From positions 56,849,069 through 56,913,068 of the forward strand of contig OX243811.1 of assembly GCA_945859605.1 (NCBI GenBank): a DNA stretch of 64,000 nt, in the 5' to 3' direction. The DNA comes from Lumbricus rubellus (taxonomy: Eukaryota > Annelida > Clitellata > Crassiclitellata > Lumbricidae). The notes beneath the pieces were generated by a model. The model was not told where the DNA came from. It saw only the letters and a program-made list of their open reading frames with translations, and did no database searches. The stretch's first letter is position 1. Every line of letters starts with the position of its first letter. Shown here piece after piece: positions 42,509-53,298 of this stretch. Both the position numbers and the translations under genes were made by a program.

Positions 42509-42740
42509 CTTTCCTGAACCTTCATGTGTGTGACCTAACATGACCTTTAAAGTTCAGGTAGGCCTGCTTAGTTCTGTACCGTGAGAGACCATTGTGTTGT
42601 GGTGCTGCCTGACCTTCAGGTGTGTTTCCTCACATGACTTCTAGAGTTCAGGTTGACCTGCATTCTGGACCGTAAGAGACTATTGTTTGCTGTGCCGCAT
42701 GAACCTTAAGGTGTGCAATCTGATATTACCTGCAGAGTTC
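42509..42740. repeat. ~230-bp segment repeated directly at 46167-46390
   Basis: Both start TTTCCTGAACCTTCATGTGTG and share GTACCGTGAGAGACCATTGTG and ATTCTGGACCGTAAGAGACT, with few differences. A 3.6-kb stretch with SINEs and a hAT-like element lies between them. Confidence 0.9.
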
Positions 42741-42779
42741 GGGTTGACCTACTTAGTTCTGGTCTGTACGTAAGCCTAT

Positions 42780-43070
42780 AATGGGGCGGTAAACAGACAT
42801 TTCATCTTGAACCAGAGGTTTTTTAGGCAGAGGCGAGGTGGCCCGTGTAAAAATCTGTGTAGCTGTAACGTTTCAGGTGATTAAGTGTGAAACTATGCAT
42901 GGAAACAGCAAAAAAGCAGGGAAAATTAAGGTTTTTGCATTCCCACCCTGACCCCCATGGTGGCAGAGATTTTCCGACACCCCATTGACCTGCTCCGGGT
43001 CTAACCCAACCGCCCCTGCGAAGGATTGGGGTAGATTGTTTCAAAACTGTGGCCGTGCATAGCTAACAAA
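42780..43070. repeat. Diverged single copy of the 302-bp unit seen at 57.3-58.8 kb
   Basis: Shares GGCGAGGTG, AACGTTTCAGGTGA, TGTGAAACTATG and CCCCCATGGTGG in the same order as the tandem unit near 58 kb. Confidence 0.7.
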
Positions 43071-43579
43071 GCCACAAACAAAGCGACAGACAAAGCCACA
43101 GACTTACGAAAATACATATTAGATAATTTATCGCACTACTCGTTCAAAGGTCCTGAGAGCTGTCTATAATCGTTACTATAATTTTTGATGCTAAAGATAT
43201 CTCCAAGTCTTTAACTTGCAAGTCACAAACAACATTAAAAGTCTTAATCGTGGACCTAACTGACACTAACAACAGTACTCCTTGCGTTAGAAATGATTAA
43301 CTAAATGACACTAACAAGTCTTTAGTTTGCATCTGAATGGCAGTAGCAAGTCTTATCGGTGACGGCACTAACAAGTTGACACAGTGCACAAAACCAGAGA
43401 AATCAAGCTTTATAGATTAGCCTACACGAAGAATTAGACTAATTGCACAGAGGGATGGATTTTGCCCTACGGGGATAGTGCTCTACGCAAAACGGGGGAG
43501 ATTTTGTACGGGAATTTTTGCCCTGGGGAATAATATCCGCGGGTGATAATATCTACGGGAGAATAATGCCCTACAACCA

Positions 43580-43825
43580 GTGGGGCGCGGTAATGTAGGC
43601 CTAATGGTGGGTTGTGTGCCTTGGGGTCGGATGATTCGATCCAGTTTGGAACACACACCGAGCCGCCCGTAGGATCCCTGAGCAAGTCCTTCACTCGCAA
43701 TTGCTCCGGCGCTTCGGCGTGAAACTCCCATGCAATTTTCGCGCTGTAGTCGGGAGCGCCTGTGAGTTACTGTAGTCACTAATGAGATCGAAGGGGCACT
43801 GTTGCAAATGCGATAAATAAATAAA
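43580..43825 (+). mobile_element. tRNA-derived SINE, family 1, opposite orientation
   Basis: Plus-strand copy: GGGGCGCGGTAATG (box A region), GATTCGATCC (box B region), then CTGAGCAAGTCCTTCACTCG, GCTTCGGCGTGAAACTCC and an (AAAT) tail near 43815. Confidence 0.8.
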
Positions 43826-44318
43826 TTTACACGTTTCCCATAGGCGCAAGGCCTATATCACGTTCAAATTTTATTTCAAATCATGACAATATTATATCAT
43901 TAATAAAATAATTTTGCCATAACCTTCAGATGTAGGCCTATAGGCCTAACCTGACATGATCCAAAGTGCTCAGGTAGGCTATAGGGCCTGCGCTTGCTTA
44001 GTTTTGGGACGTGCCAAAGTCTATAGACCTATAGTGTTCCGAATAGGCTATAATATTATCACGTTTGAACAGTCATGTCAAACATAATTAGTTTCGCCCT
44101 CATCCTTTATCCAGGTGTAAATAATTGGGACTGGCACTGCCAAAGAGAGAGCAGGCTACTGGCGGAGTTGCTCAGACCAGATTCAAGGTGACAGATAATA
44201 TAGGCATATAGGCCTATTAGGCCTACCGATGGCGTATCAATTTCAGTAAACAAGGCTAAACTGGCGATCTTTAATCCTATAAGAAGCTTAGATCGAAAGG
44301 GAGTTTGATTTCTGACTC

Positions 44319-44517
44319 GCTTGGCTGCACCGGTAAGGTCGATGGCCGCGCGTCTGCACGCTGCTCTGTGAAAGAGAGCGTGCGAGCCGGGGTTCGACTC
44401 CCGAAGGTGGCTATTTCAGAGATTCAAATCTCGGGCTAGCACGGTCCGTCCACGGGGACCTAAATGGCGTGGCGACACTAATCATCTTCGATATGGCAGT
44501 GTCGTTAAACATGTAAC
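44319..44517 (+). mobile_element. tRNA-derived SINE, family 2, copy 2
   Basis: Near-identical to 26803-27006, with box B GGTTCGACTCC (44391-44401) and the same GGCAGTGTCGTTAAACATGTAAC end. Confidence 0.87.
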
Positions 44518-44597
44518 AATGGGAGTTTGATGAATAGCGTACTGCCTTTGTTTGCTTGACACAAATAAAGTGCATTCCTACCACCCTAGGCCTATAT

Positions 44598-44657
44598 CCA
44601 GCGCCTCTGAGTAGTTTCTTGAAGGAGCGCTGTATAAATGCTCGGATGAATGAATCC
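44598..44657 (+). mobile_element. SINE/LINE 3' tail fragment
   Basis: GCGCCTCTGAGTAGTTTCTT, then GGAGCGCTGTATAAATGC and GATGAATGAAT. Confidence 0.7.
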
Positions 44658-44792
44658 AAGGACTCTTTATAGTTTATACCAGGAATGTTTTCTTTTTCTT
44701 TAACCACCTTGTACAAAATTTTGACTGATAATCGGAGTTCCGAAATTTTACATCTTGTTTGTAACATAAAAACATACAACCAGTTACTTGTG

Positions 44793-45998
44793 TAGGGTTG
44801 CCAACTTTGGATTATGAAATTTCTGGACGTGGCCTGAGCCCCCACGATTTGCGGAAATTTTAGCCATTAGGATCCAGTCACTTTGGCGGCACACTGCAGG
44901 ACTTTTTAGCGTGCAGTTCTACACAAAATGTGCAGTTGTAAATGCATTTTCGCTGTTGTAAAAGCAGTTATGTGCAGTGGAAATCATTGGAAAAGGGTAA
45001 TTGCAGGCCGATATTTACCATTAAAGAAGGAGGACATGTGCAGTAAAAATAAGCAGGAAGGTGAGATTAAAAAATGTTGAATTTGATGACTAAAAAGCGC
45101 ATCAGTTTTTTGTCACTGACTTGCAAATTTCTGAAGAAAGACTTTAAAGATGTCATCGGTTAGCCTATTTCTTTTCGCCGATTTGTGACATTTCTTGGGA
45201 AAATTTTCAGAAAACGGCGAGAAATTTTCGCCAAAAAAAGCCACACAAAAAATTTCTGGTTCTGCAGTTATAGCCTACAAATTTGTTTTTAAACAAACCC
45301 TGGAGCACCGCAAGCTATATCCCGGCCAGAGGCTCCAGTGGCAGCAAGGTCTACAAGACTGAAACTCAAACAATCAACCCATAGTATCTCGCAAAATATG
45401 TTAGCCTACATTTAGAACTTAGACCTAGGCCCTACTTATAAAATAGGACAGTAAGTAAGCCTAAGTATACAGGATCTGGGCATTGTATGGATACTATGGA
45501 AGTTATAATGGAACACGCACAGGAAGTAGGAAGAGGAATATTAGTTCATCAATTAATATAACAACATTCAAAACTATATTTTTATTTTTTCTATAACATA
45601 ATTTTCGAAAACTAAATCACTGACTCAATTATTAAAACTTTTTGATAGCAGACAGCACATAAACATAAAAGATACCAAAATAGATGTCCGATAACAAAAT
45701 AAAAGGTGTGTCATCAATTTAGATGTAGGCCTAGCTATGTATACAGAGATGCTCCTTTTAAAAGTCACAGTGTATTTTAGTTTTTTTCATAATTTGTAAA
45801 TCTTAGACTCTTACAATTTATAATAAATTATTATTTTCAGGACGACTTTTGTCTTTGTTAGAGGTGCAACTTTCCATATTTTCCGTATTCTTATTTTTTC
45901 TGGACACTGCATTGTCCAGAATGACCTTCCTATGTTTTCTGTACACCGGATGCCATTTCTGTACGATCCAGAAAAAATCTGGACGGTTGGCAACCCTA
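44793..45998. mobile_element. hAT-like element (1,206 bp), TSD TACTTGTG
   Basis: Termini TAGGGTTGCCAAC and GTTGGCAACCCTA are perfect inverted repeats of 13 bp. TACTTGTG flanks both sides (44785-44792 and 45999-46006). It is nested inside the CACTA-like element. No transposase is recognised. Confidence 0.9.
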
Positions 45999-46166
45999 TA
46001 CTTGTGTGAAGGCAGATTGACAAATAATTATGTTTGCAAAATAAAAAAATGTCTTTGGAGATTCAAAGCATAAACTTTAGCGTTAGAAACGGAGTTTTGA
46101 GTGGGGCGACATCTATGACTGAGAGTGAAATGGACGATTACAAAATGCTCACAAGTATTACAATAA

Positions 46167-46390
46167 TTTTTCCTGAACCTTCATGTGTGTGACCTAACAT
46201 GACCTTTAAAGTTCAGGTAGGCCTGCTTAGTTCTGTACCGTGAGAGACCATTGTGTTGTGGTGCTGCCTGGCCTACAGGTGTGTTTCCTCACATGACCTC
46301 TAGAGTTCAGGTTGACCTGCATTCTGGACCGTAAGAGACTATTGTTTGTTGTGCCGCCTGAAACTTAAGGTGTGCAATCTGATATTAATA
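46167..46390. repeat. Second copy of the 42509-42740 segment
   Basis: See that entry. It diverges after GTGCAATCTGATATTA. Confidence 0.9.
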
Positions 46391-46647
46391 TAGGGTCCTT
46401 GTATTGGCCTGTATCCTGAAGAGTTCAGGTAGTAGCCAAAACCTTAGTTCTTGACCCTTTGTCCAGCCTAAAACTTTGACCACTTATAAATTTTAAATTT
46501 ATTATTCCGATCTCGCAATAATATTTTAATACTTTAGCAATAACAACTTATTATGTAACTGAATAAAACTTAATAATTACCAGCTCAATAATGGAACGTT
46601 TTAAAGCGAATTTATTAGTCACGTGACCCACGCCTATGCGTCCATGA

Positions 46648-46727
46648 AAGCATGGCCGCATAGAACAAAGACTGAACATAAAGGTTGGATGCATCAGCCT
46701 TTGTTCTATGCGGTCATGCTTTCATGT
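46648..46727. repeat. 28-bp inverted repeat (hairpin)
   Basis: CATGAAAGCATGGCCGCATA... and its complement ...TATGCGGTCATGCTTTCATG pair over 28 bp with one mismatch, around a loop of about 24 bp. Confidence 0.85.
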
Positions 46728-47741
46728 GCGAATTACATTCATTTAAAATCGAATATTATTTATTTAAAACTAGTATGAACTGCAAAAACACGGCCAATCT
46801 CTTTGTTAGGCATAGTTCGAAGTGCGCCGTCGAAAAGTTGAAAGGTAGGCCTATGTACTATAATTATTATTTTATTTTTGGAATATCAGTACAAGGTAAC
46901 AGTAACAATGGTTGCGATCTACACTGTTCTCGAGAAATCGGGCTTTTGTTTTCCCCAGCGATTTTGGGGATTCGGGTTGAAGAGGCTAGGTAGAAGAGGC
47001 TTTTAAATGCGTGAGTTTCATTTTTCAAATGTTCCTTTTTAGTTTTGCCTGTGAATCTTAAGCGATGTTGTCAACAATGTTTTTCACTTTTAGCTGCGAT
47101 GAGTGATATGAAAAAATGTTCTGTTTTATGTGTTCTAATATGATACATTTTTTGGTTTTCTTTCGCATCATTTAATTTGATGTCTGGCACTTGTGTTGCG
47201 AAACAAGCCTTTCGGTAATCCCTAAGACTGCATGCCTGTACATGTAAATAGTAAGGTCGCCCAAGAAATCACTAAAATAGAGCGCTACCGCATAAGCTTC
47301 GGATTTTATATTGACTGGCATTTACTGCAAATTTTCCCTCATTTATAATTGTATTAACCTGATCGTTCTGCGTAAATGTCGCGTTGATTACTTATTGAGT
47401 AAGTGTATTGTGGGGTGCGGCTGATAAGTCGCAGCGCTCTATTTTACCAAATTGATGTCGTTGGTATCTATGTTGTTTTGTATAATGGCATGCAGTCTTC
47501 GGGATTACCAGCCTTCTTTAATGATCATTAACTTTACGCAATGTTGCGACATGAAATTATGAGATTTCTTCTCAATCATGTCAGTTATGATGTGCGAAAG
47601 AAAAAAGTCACATATACGGAGACCATTGCTTTCTATATGACTTGCACGATTTGACTGAATTGTTTTTTAATTTGTTTAAACATAAATTTGTTCCATAAAG
47701 TAACAGGCTGCTGAATGTCATCAAGATCTAAGTTAAACGAA

Positions 47742-47745
47742 TATT

Positions 47746-47790
<45 letters not shown>

Positions 47791-47792
47791 TT
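47742..47792. repeat. (ATC)n microsatellite
   Basis: A pure ATC/TCA run. Confidence 0.95.
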
Positions 47793-48099
47793 CATCAAGC
47801 TTTGGAACTAGAGCGACAGAAATAAATATAACTTTACACCACAATTTTCTGCATTGGAAGGATGTTTAATTTATTCACTCTGTCATACACTCTTACTTTG
47901 TGTATTTTACAGAATGGGAAGGTTTTCGGAAACTTATTCAGAAGGAGAGTGGTTTCAGAAGATGAATCTTTCGGATGGTCATCAAGCAGAAAATTATGTG
48001 ATTCATCTTTTGGTGACTGACCTCATCTTAGGTGTGGAATGATGTGAGCCCTCTTCATTTTTTTCATTTAGTGTGTGTTTAATGAGTAGTAACATAGTA

Positions 48100-48907
48100 G
48101 GCAATCCTGTCAACGGCGGTTTAAAATTATTTCACACTCGAATTAAGATAAATTATATTCGCCGATAACTCTACTTTGTGATGTGGTGGTGGTAATAATG
48201 GTGGTGGTGGGTGTGGTGGTGGTAATGGTGGTGGTGGGTGTGGGGGTGATGGTGGTGGTGGTAATGGTGGTGGTGATGGTGGTGGTGGTACTTGGTGGTG
48301 GTAATGGTGGTGGTGGTGGGTGTGGTGGTGATGGTGGTGGTGATGGTGGTGGTAATGGTGGTGGTGGTGGTGGTGGGTCTGGTGGTGATGGTGGTGGTAA
48401 TAGTAATGGTGGTGGTGGGTGTGGTGGTGATGGTGGTGGTAGTGGTGGTGGTTGTGGTGGTGATGGTGGTGGTAATGGCGGTGGTGGTGGTGGTGGGTGT
48501 GGTGGTGATGATGGTGGTGGTAATGGTAATGGTGTTGGTGGGTGTGGTGGCGGTGATGGTGGTGGTAGTGGTGGTGGTGGTGGGTTCGGTGGTAATGGTG
48601 GTGGTGGTGATGGTGGTGGTAATGGTGGTGGTGATGGTGGTGGTGGTACTTGGTGGTGGTGGTGTACCACCACCACCACCACCATCACCACCACCATCAC
48701 CACCACCATCACCACCACACCCACCATTACCACCATCATCACCACCACACCCACCACCATCACCACCACCATTACCATCACCATCCCCACCACGACCAAC
48801 ACCACTACCATTACCACCACCACCATCACATCACAATGTAGAGTCATCGGCGAACATTTCTGAATTTGAGTGTGAAATAATTTAAAACCGCCGTTGACAG
48901 GATTGCC
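48100..48907. repeat. 808-bp palindrome with GGT/ACC microsatellite arms
   Basis: Outer arms GGCAATCCTGTCAACGGCGG (from 48100) and its complement (to 48907) continue inward through TTATTTCACACTC with few mismatches. Inside, a long (GGT/GAT)n run (48182-48660) turns at GGTGTACC into a shorter (ACC/ATC)n run. Gly-, Val-, His- or Pro-rich frames across it are artefacts. Confidence 0.92.
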
Positions 48908-48930
48908 ACATAGTATATGTAGTGCTTTAA

Positions 48931-49432
48931 TGACACAGTTATTTCGGTTCCACGACATCTGGTCCAACGACAATTCGTCCAACGACAACTCGTCCACGGA
49001 CAACTCGTCCACCGACAACTTGTCCACTGAAATAGAAGCCGGATTATTGAGAAAACGCTTGGGAAATAGAAGCTGGATGAAAGTTTTTACAGGTGAAATA
49101 GATGCTGGATGCATGAAAAAACGCTTAAGAAATGGAAGATGGATCAAGTTTTTGTTCGATCTGAAATAGAAGCTGGATGCATGTTGAGACACATGATGAA
49201 AATTATCTATTCAGCTTCTATTTAAGCATGGAAACCATTAGACTTTTTTCATAAATCCAGCTCCTATTTCGTAAATAAAGAACCTTCATCCAGCTTCTAT
49301 TTCCCAAGCGTCTTCTCAATAACCCGGCTTCTATTTCGGTGGACCTGTTGTCGGTGGACCAGTTGTCCGTGGACGAGTTGTCGTTGGACGAGTTGTCGGT
49401 GGACGAGTTGTCGTGACACCGTTATTTCACCT
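48931..49432. mobile_element. Foldback element with (TCGTCCAACGACAAC)n termini
   Basis: Left terminus: repeats of a 15-bp unit, CAACGACAACTCGTC (48955-49026). Right terminus: the inverse GACGAGTTGTCG repeats (about 49350-49414). Inside are GAAATAGAAGCTGGATGAA modules, GGATGA orientation left and CATCCAGC right. TGACACAGTTATTTC (48931) and TGACACCGTTATTTC (49415) flank it as a possible 15-bp target duplication. No coding. Same design as the element at 1915-3967. Confidence 0.72.
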
Positions 49433-52250
49433 GCTATTGACTAAATCATTTGCTTTTTTCAATGCAAAGCAGTGGGTTAAAAATTTGTTGAAAAATAACC
49501 GTGGGGGTGAGACTTTGATTCACAAATAGAGGGATTGTGCAAAGACTGTACTGTGGCTGACTAAGAAAGACCTGTGTAGCTGAACCTTTCCAACACCCAG
49601 CAATTCTCACCATATTGCAGAGTATTTTTGTCCTTTTCTTCTTTGAGTAAGCTTATGTGTTTTGCATTAACAGTGAGGCCTCTACATGATGACTCGGAAT
49701 TTCTGTCTCTGGTGTTGTCTATGGCCTTCCTTATATCCCCGTTTTTTTCACTCGGTCTTCCATTATGCTGTCCATCCAGGTCTTTGGCTGTCTTTCCTGA
49801 TTCTCGTTCTCTTCACATGGTCATCCAGGGTCATGGTTGGTAGACTTAAATTGTCGTCCTTTTTTTCACGTGGTCAAACCACGTTTCCGCTCTTAGAGCC
49901 TTTCGTGTCTTCTCGTTCCTGATCCTATCTCTCCTGCTCTTTCATAGTAGTGGCTTTGTTACATGACATAATTTCAGGTGTTTTTTCTTTTGAATATGCA
50001 ATTGCAATGTTATTGTTTGTTTGCGGCAACGAGCTGAAGATGGTGGACGTGAATCATTGGTTTGATGACACGAAACAGAATAACATTATGTAAACGGTGA
50101 AAAATTATGCATATGGGTTGATTGAGTGTAGATTGCTATTGTTACATTTCATTTTGGATTAGTTTGAGATGGGGACTAATTTCATCTATATTGCTTTCAG
50201 TTCAGTTCATCAAACATTCATCAAACGTTCATCTTTAAATCTGTGAACCTTATAATAATTTGATGTAGTATTTCATGCTTTCAACAGATATTCTGTTATA
50301 TTTTATTAAAATAGTGAAATCCATCATCTAAAGCTAAAGCAATTCTCATTCTCGTCGTGGCAATGAGGTCGGACTTCCCAGGACTCCGTGGAATGGATTC
50401 CTTGGCTAAGTAAGTTATATACGTTTTGAATTACTTAATAAGAATGTAACATAATAATAATACTGTGCTGTGCACACAATGCACAGACTTGTCAGTAGGC
50501 CCACTATAGATAATGCTGATTTTATAAAAATATTGCTTCAAGTAGTTTTTCTAAGGAAAGATATGAAAATATATTACTATTTTTTCATTTTAAACAGTAC
50601 AATAGTCCTACCTGACAATTATTCTTTGTGTTAAAATTTTTTTTTTAAATTCTACGCTTCACAACTACATTGGAGAGATATAATGTTATGCAACATTGAC
50701 TTTTGAAGAATACATTGATTTGAAGCATCTGATTTTTTAATTGTAAATAATGCATAGTATCACGCTGAGAGGCTACAGTATAACAATAGTTCTATTAAGA
50801 AATTTTAGGGTCTGGATTGCAATTGAACTTCTGTTGTTCATTATGCAAAATAAATATAATGCAAAATTCTGCCTGCACAAATATTGCCATAGGGTATGCT
50901 ACACGTTCACATTGTTCTTAGAATCGTAGCAAACCAATTTTTACACTTTTATCCTCTTTGTGTTTATATGCATGTTTTAGACTTGTAGCAATATACTTAT
51001 ATGAATTTTTCTTTCTTTTTGTTTATGACTTTACTTGCTGACTTTCAGGTTATGGTGTCCATGGAAACCATCTTAGAACAAAAGCATTCCATGTTGATGG
51101 CCTTGTGGAATCGAGGCACCGTGGAGTACGTCTTGGTCACCATGAATGTCAAACCATTGTGCTCCCACAAACTTTGGTTTCTTCAGCATGCTGCATTGGA
51201 GTTCAAAATGGAGTCTACACGACACGCTGCTCATCTCTTCATAGAATATTTCAGGAGTGGGAGAATGTGACATTAAACTCCTCTTAAAGGCTAAACCTCA
51301 ACGAATACATGCGCCCAATTATTTGTGTAAATTATTAGTGACTTTAAAGGAATGTCTTACTAGTCTGGTTTTAAAATTCTGCATTTTATTCAAATTCTAT
51401 TTACCATACAATGACACTGGTACAATATTTATAATGGATTAAAAAAATTATGTTCTTTTAGAAATTGTGGCATTTATGTGATATAATCATGGATTATGGA
51501 ATGATTAGTAGTCAGCAAAACAAGTGTTTGTCACAGTGGAAGGTCACGCCATTGATATTAGGGATGGCATAGAGACTGCCTTTTTGGTTTAAATAAGCTG
51601 ATGAAATTTTTGTCACCATGCAGCTGGGCTATAATCTTAATGCTTCCTCATATTCCAGTTTCATCAGCATGCTGCCAATTGGAGTTAAAGATGGAATGAA
51701 CATGACATGCCCATTTCAAGGCTAGAAACTACCAGGCATGCATGTGCATACTTATTTGTAAAAGGAAATTTAAGTAAATGTTTTGCTATTTGTGTTTTTC
51801 TAAAATTCTGCGAGGAAATTAATTTTTTCTGACAATGACAGTCTAACACTTTATAAGTAATTTTAAGCAGCATGGACATGTTTCCAATGATTTTCATGGA
51901 CTCTGCTGTGATAACCAATAACGATTATAGAATGATTGTTGGCTAGCATTAGCTTGAAATACAATTTTCTGCCTATATCTTGCTAGAAATTATAACATGA
52001 GGTAAAATGAATTGTGAAATATTTGGCAGTTAGTCTTAATGTTCTTTATTAAGCGTTTTAATGTTTGCAATAATATGACTGATTAATTTCTGCTCTTGGT
52101 TCCTTGTCCTATTTGTAGTTGACAATACTTATGTAAATTCTGAGACCAATTTTATGATATGTAAGATTATCTGAGTCACTTTGGTAGATATTTACAGTTG
52201 TGAGTCAAGTAATCTCTGCCTATGACTTTTAAGGTGAAACTTGTCAGGAT
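49433..52250. other. Interior of the CACTA-like element with exon-like fragments
   Basis: Two segments look exon-like. 50369-50415 is an ATG followed by an open frame and a perfect donor GTAAGT. 51048-51288 follows an acceptor TTTCAG and stays open about 78 codons (YGVHGNHLRTKAFHVDGLVE, HRGVRLGHHECQ). Their frames do not join. A diverged piece of the second recurs near 51650-51720. I recognise no transposase domain; they may be remains of the element's own gene. Confidence 0.35.
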
Positions 52251-52429
52251 TTTCCACCTGAACTAGTTCAGGCCATCTGAACAAGTTCAGGTCCATTTGA
52301 AACGGTCTAATGTTCAGGTACCATGTCTGAAGTTCGAGAAAATCTCATATCTGTTCTGGTAAGAAACAATGCCTGAACAGATAGTGGATTTTTCCTGAGT
52401 TTCAGGCGTGGAACTCAACATTTGACTGT

Positions 52430-53180
52430 CTCATTTGGACCTGAACTAGTTCATGGAGATTCCTGAACTTCAGGCATGGTGCCTGAATATTCGACCGACC
52501 CATTTGGACCTGAACTGGTTCAGGGAGATTCCTGAACTTCTCCTGAACATTTGAACGTCCCATTTGGATCTGAACTGGTTCAGGGAAATTCCTGAACTTC
52601 AGGCATGGTGCCTGAATATTCTACCGTCCCATTTGGACCTGAACTGGTTCAGGGAAATTCCTGAACTTCAGGCATCGTGCCTGAATATTCGACCGTCCCA
52701 TTTGGACCTGAACTGGTTCAGGGAAATTCCTGAACTTCAGGCATGGTGCCTGAATATTCGACCGTCCCATTTGGACCTGAACTGGTTCAGGGAAATTCCT
52801 GAACTTCAGGCATGGTGCCTGAATATTCGACCGTCCCATTTGGACCTGAACTGGTTCAGGGAAATTCCTGAACTTCAGGCATGGTGCCTGAATATTCGAC
52901 CGTCCCATTTGGACCTGAACTGGTTCAGGGAAATTCCTGAACTTCAGGCATGGTGCCTGAATATTCGACCGTCCCATTTGGACCTGAACTGGTTCAGGGA
53001 AATTCCTGAACTTCAGGCATGGTGCCTGAATATTCGACCGTCCCATTTGGACCTGAACTGGTTCAGGGAAATTCCTGAACTTCAGGCATGGTGCCTGAAT
53101 ATTCGACCGTCCCATTTGGACCTGAACTGGTTCAGAGAAATTCCTGAACTTCAGGCATCTTACCTGAAAGTTCAACCGTC
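52430..53180. repeat. 69-bp subterminal tandem array, right arm of the CACTA-like element
   Basis: About ten units at a 69-bp period (CATTTGGACCTGAACTGG at 52630, 52699, 52768 and so on). Units contain CCTGAAC/GTTCAGG pairs. Because 69 is 3x23, open frames run across the whole array on both strands with a 23-residue repeat; these are not genes. Confidence 0.95.
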
Positions 53181-53253
53181 TCATCTGGACCTGAACCAGT
53201 TCAGGCCGGTTGCCTGAAATTTCAGATATGTTACCTGAACTCTTCTGAGAGTG

Positions 53254-53298
53254 TGATGCAAGTCTTTGGTATTAATGGTATTGTGAGTCTTTAGTAGG
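53254..53298. repeat. 25-bp minisatellite, right remnant
   Basis: TGATGCAAGTCTTTGGTATT...GTGAGTCTTTAGTA continues the array cut at 40421. Confidence 0.93.

Larger units (their letters stand above)
40422..53253. mobile_element. CACTA (EnSpm)-like element, 12,832 bp
   Basis: Left end CACTCTAAAAAGAGTTCAGG and right end (complement) CACTCTCAGAAGAGTTCAGG are imperfect inverted repeats. Flanks are TG at 40420-40421 and 53254-53255. The minisatellite on both sides reads AATGGTGATGCAAG when intact, so the empty site is AATGG-TG-ATGCAAG and the duplication is 2 bp. CACT termini, a 2-3-bp duplication and subterminal arrays of a short motif (TTCAGG/CCTGAA) are CACTA hallmarks. No recognisable transposase remains. 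It hosts SINEs, a hAT-like element, a palindrome and a foldback element. Confidence 0.82.

Noticed and set aside
45849..46073. Small cysteine/phenylalanine-rich frame
   Set aside because: It spans the right end of a hAT-like element and its flank.
48143..49192. 349-codon Val/Pro-rich frame
   Set aside because: Runs through the GGT/ACC palindrome and the foldback element.
52564..53217. 217-codon frame with a 23-residue repeat
   Set aside because: The 69-bp array explains open frames on both strands. It is a CACTA subterminal array, not a repeat protein gene.
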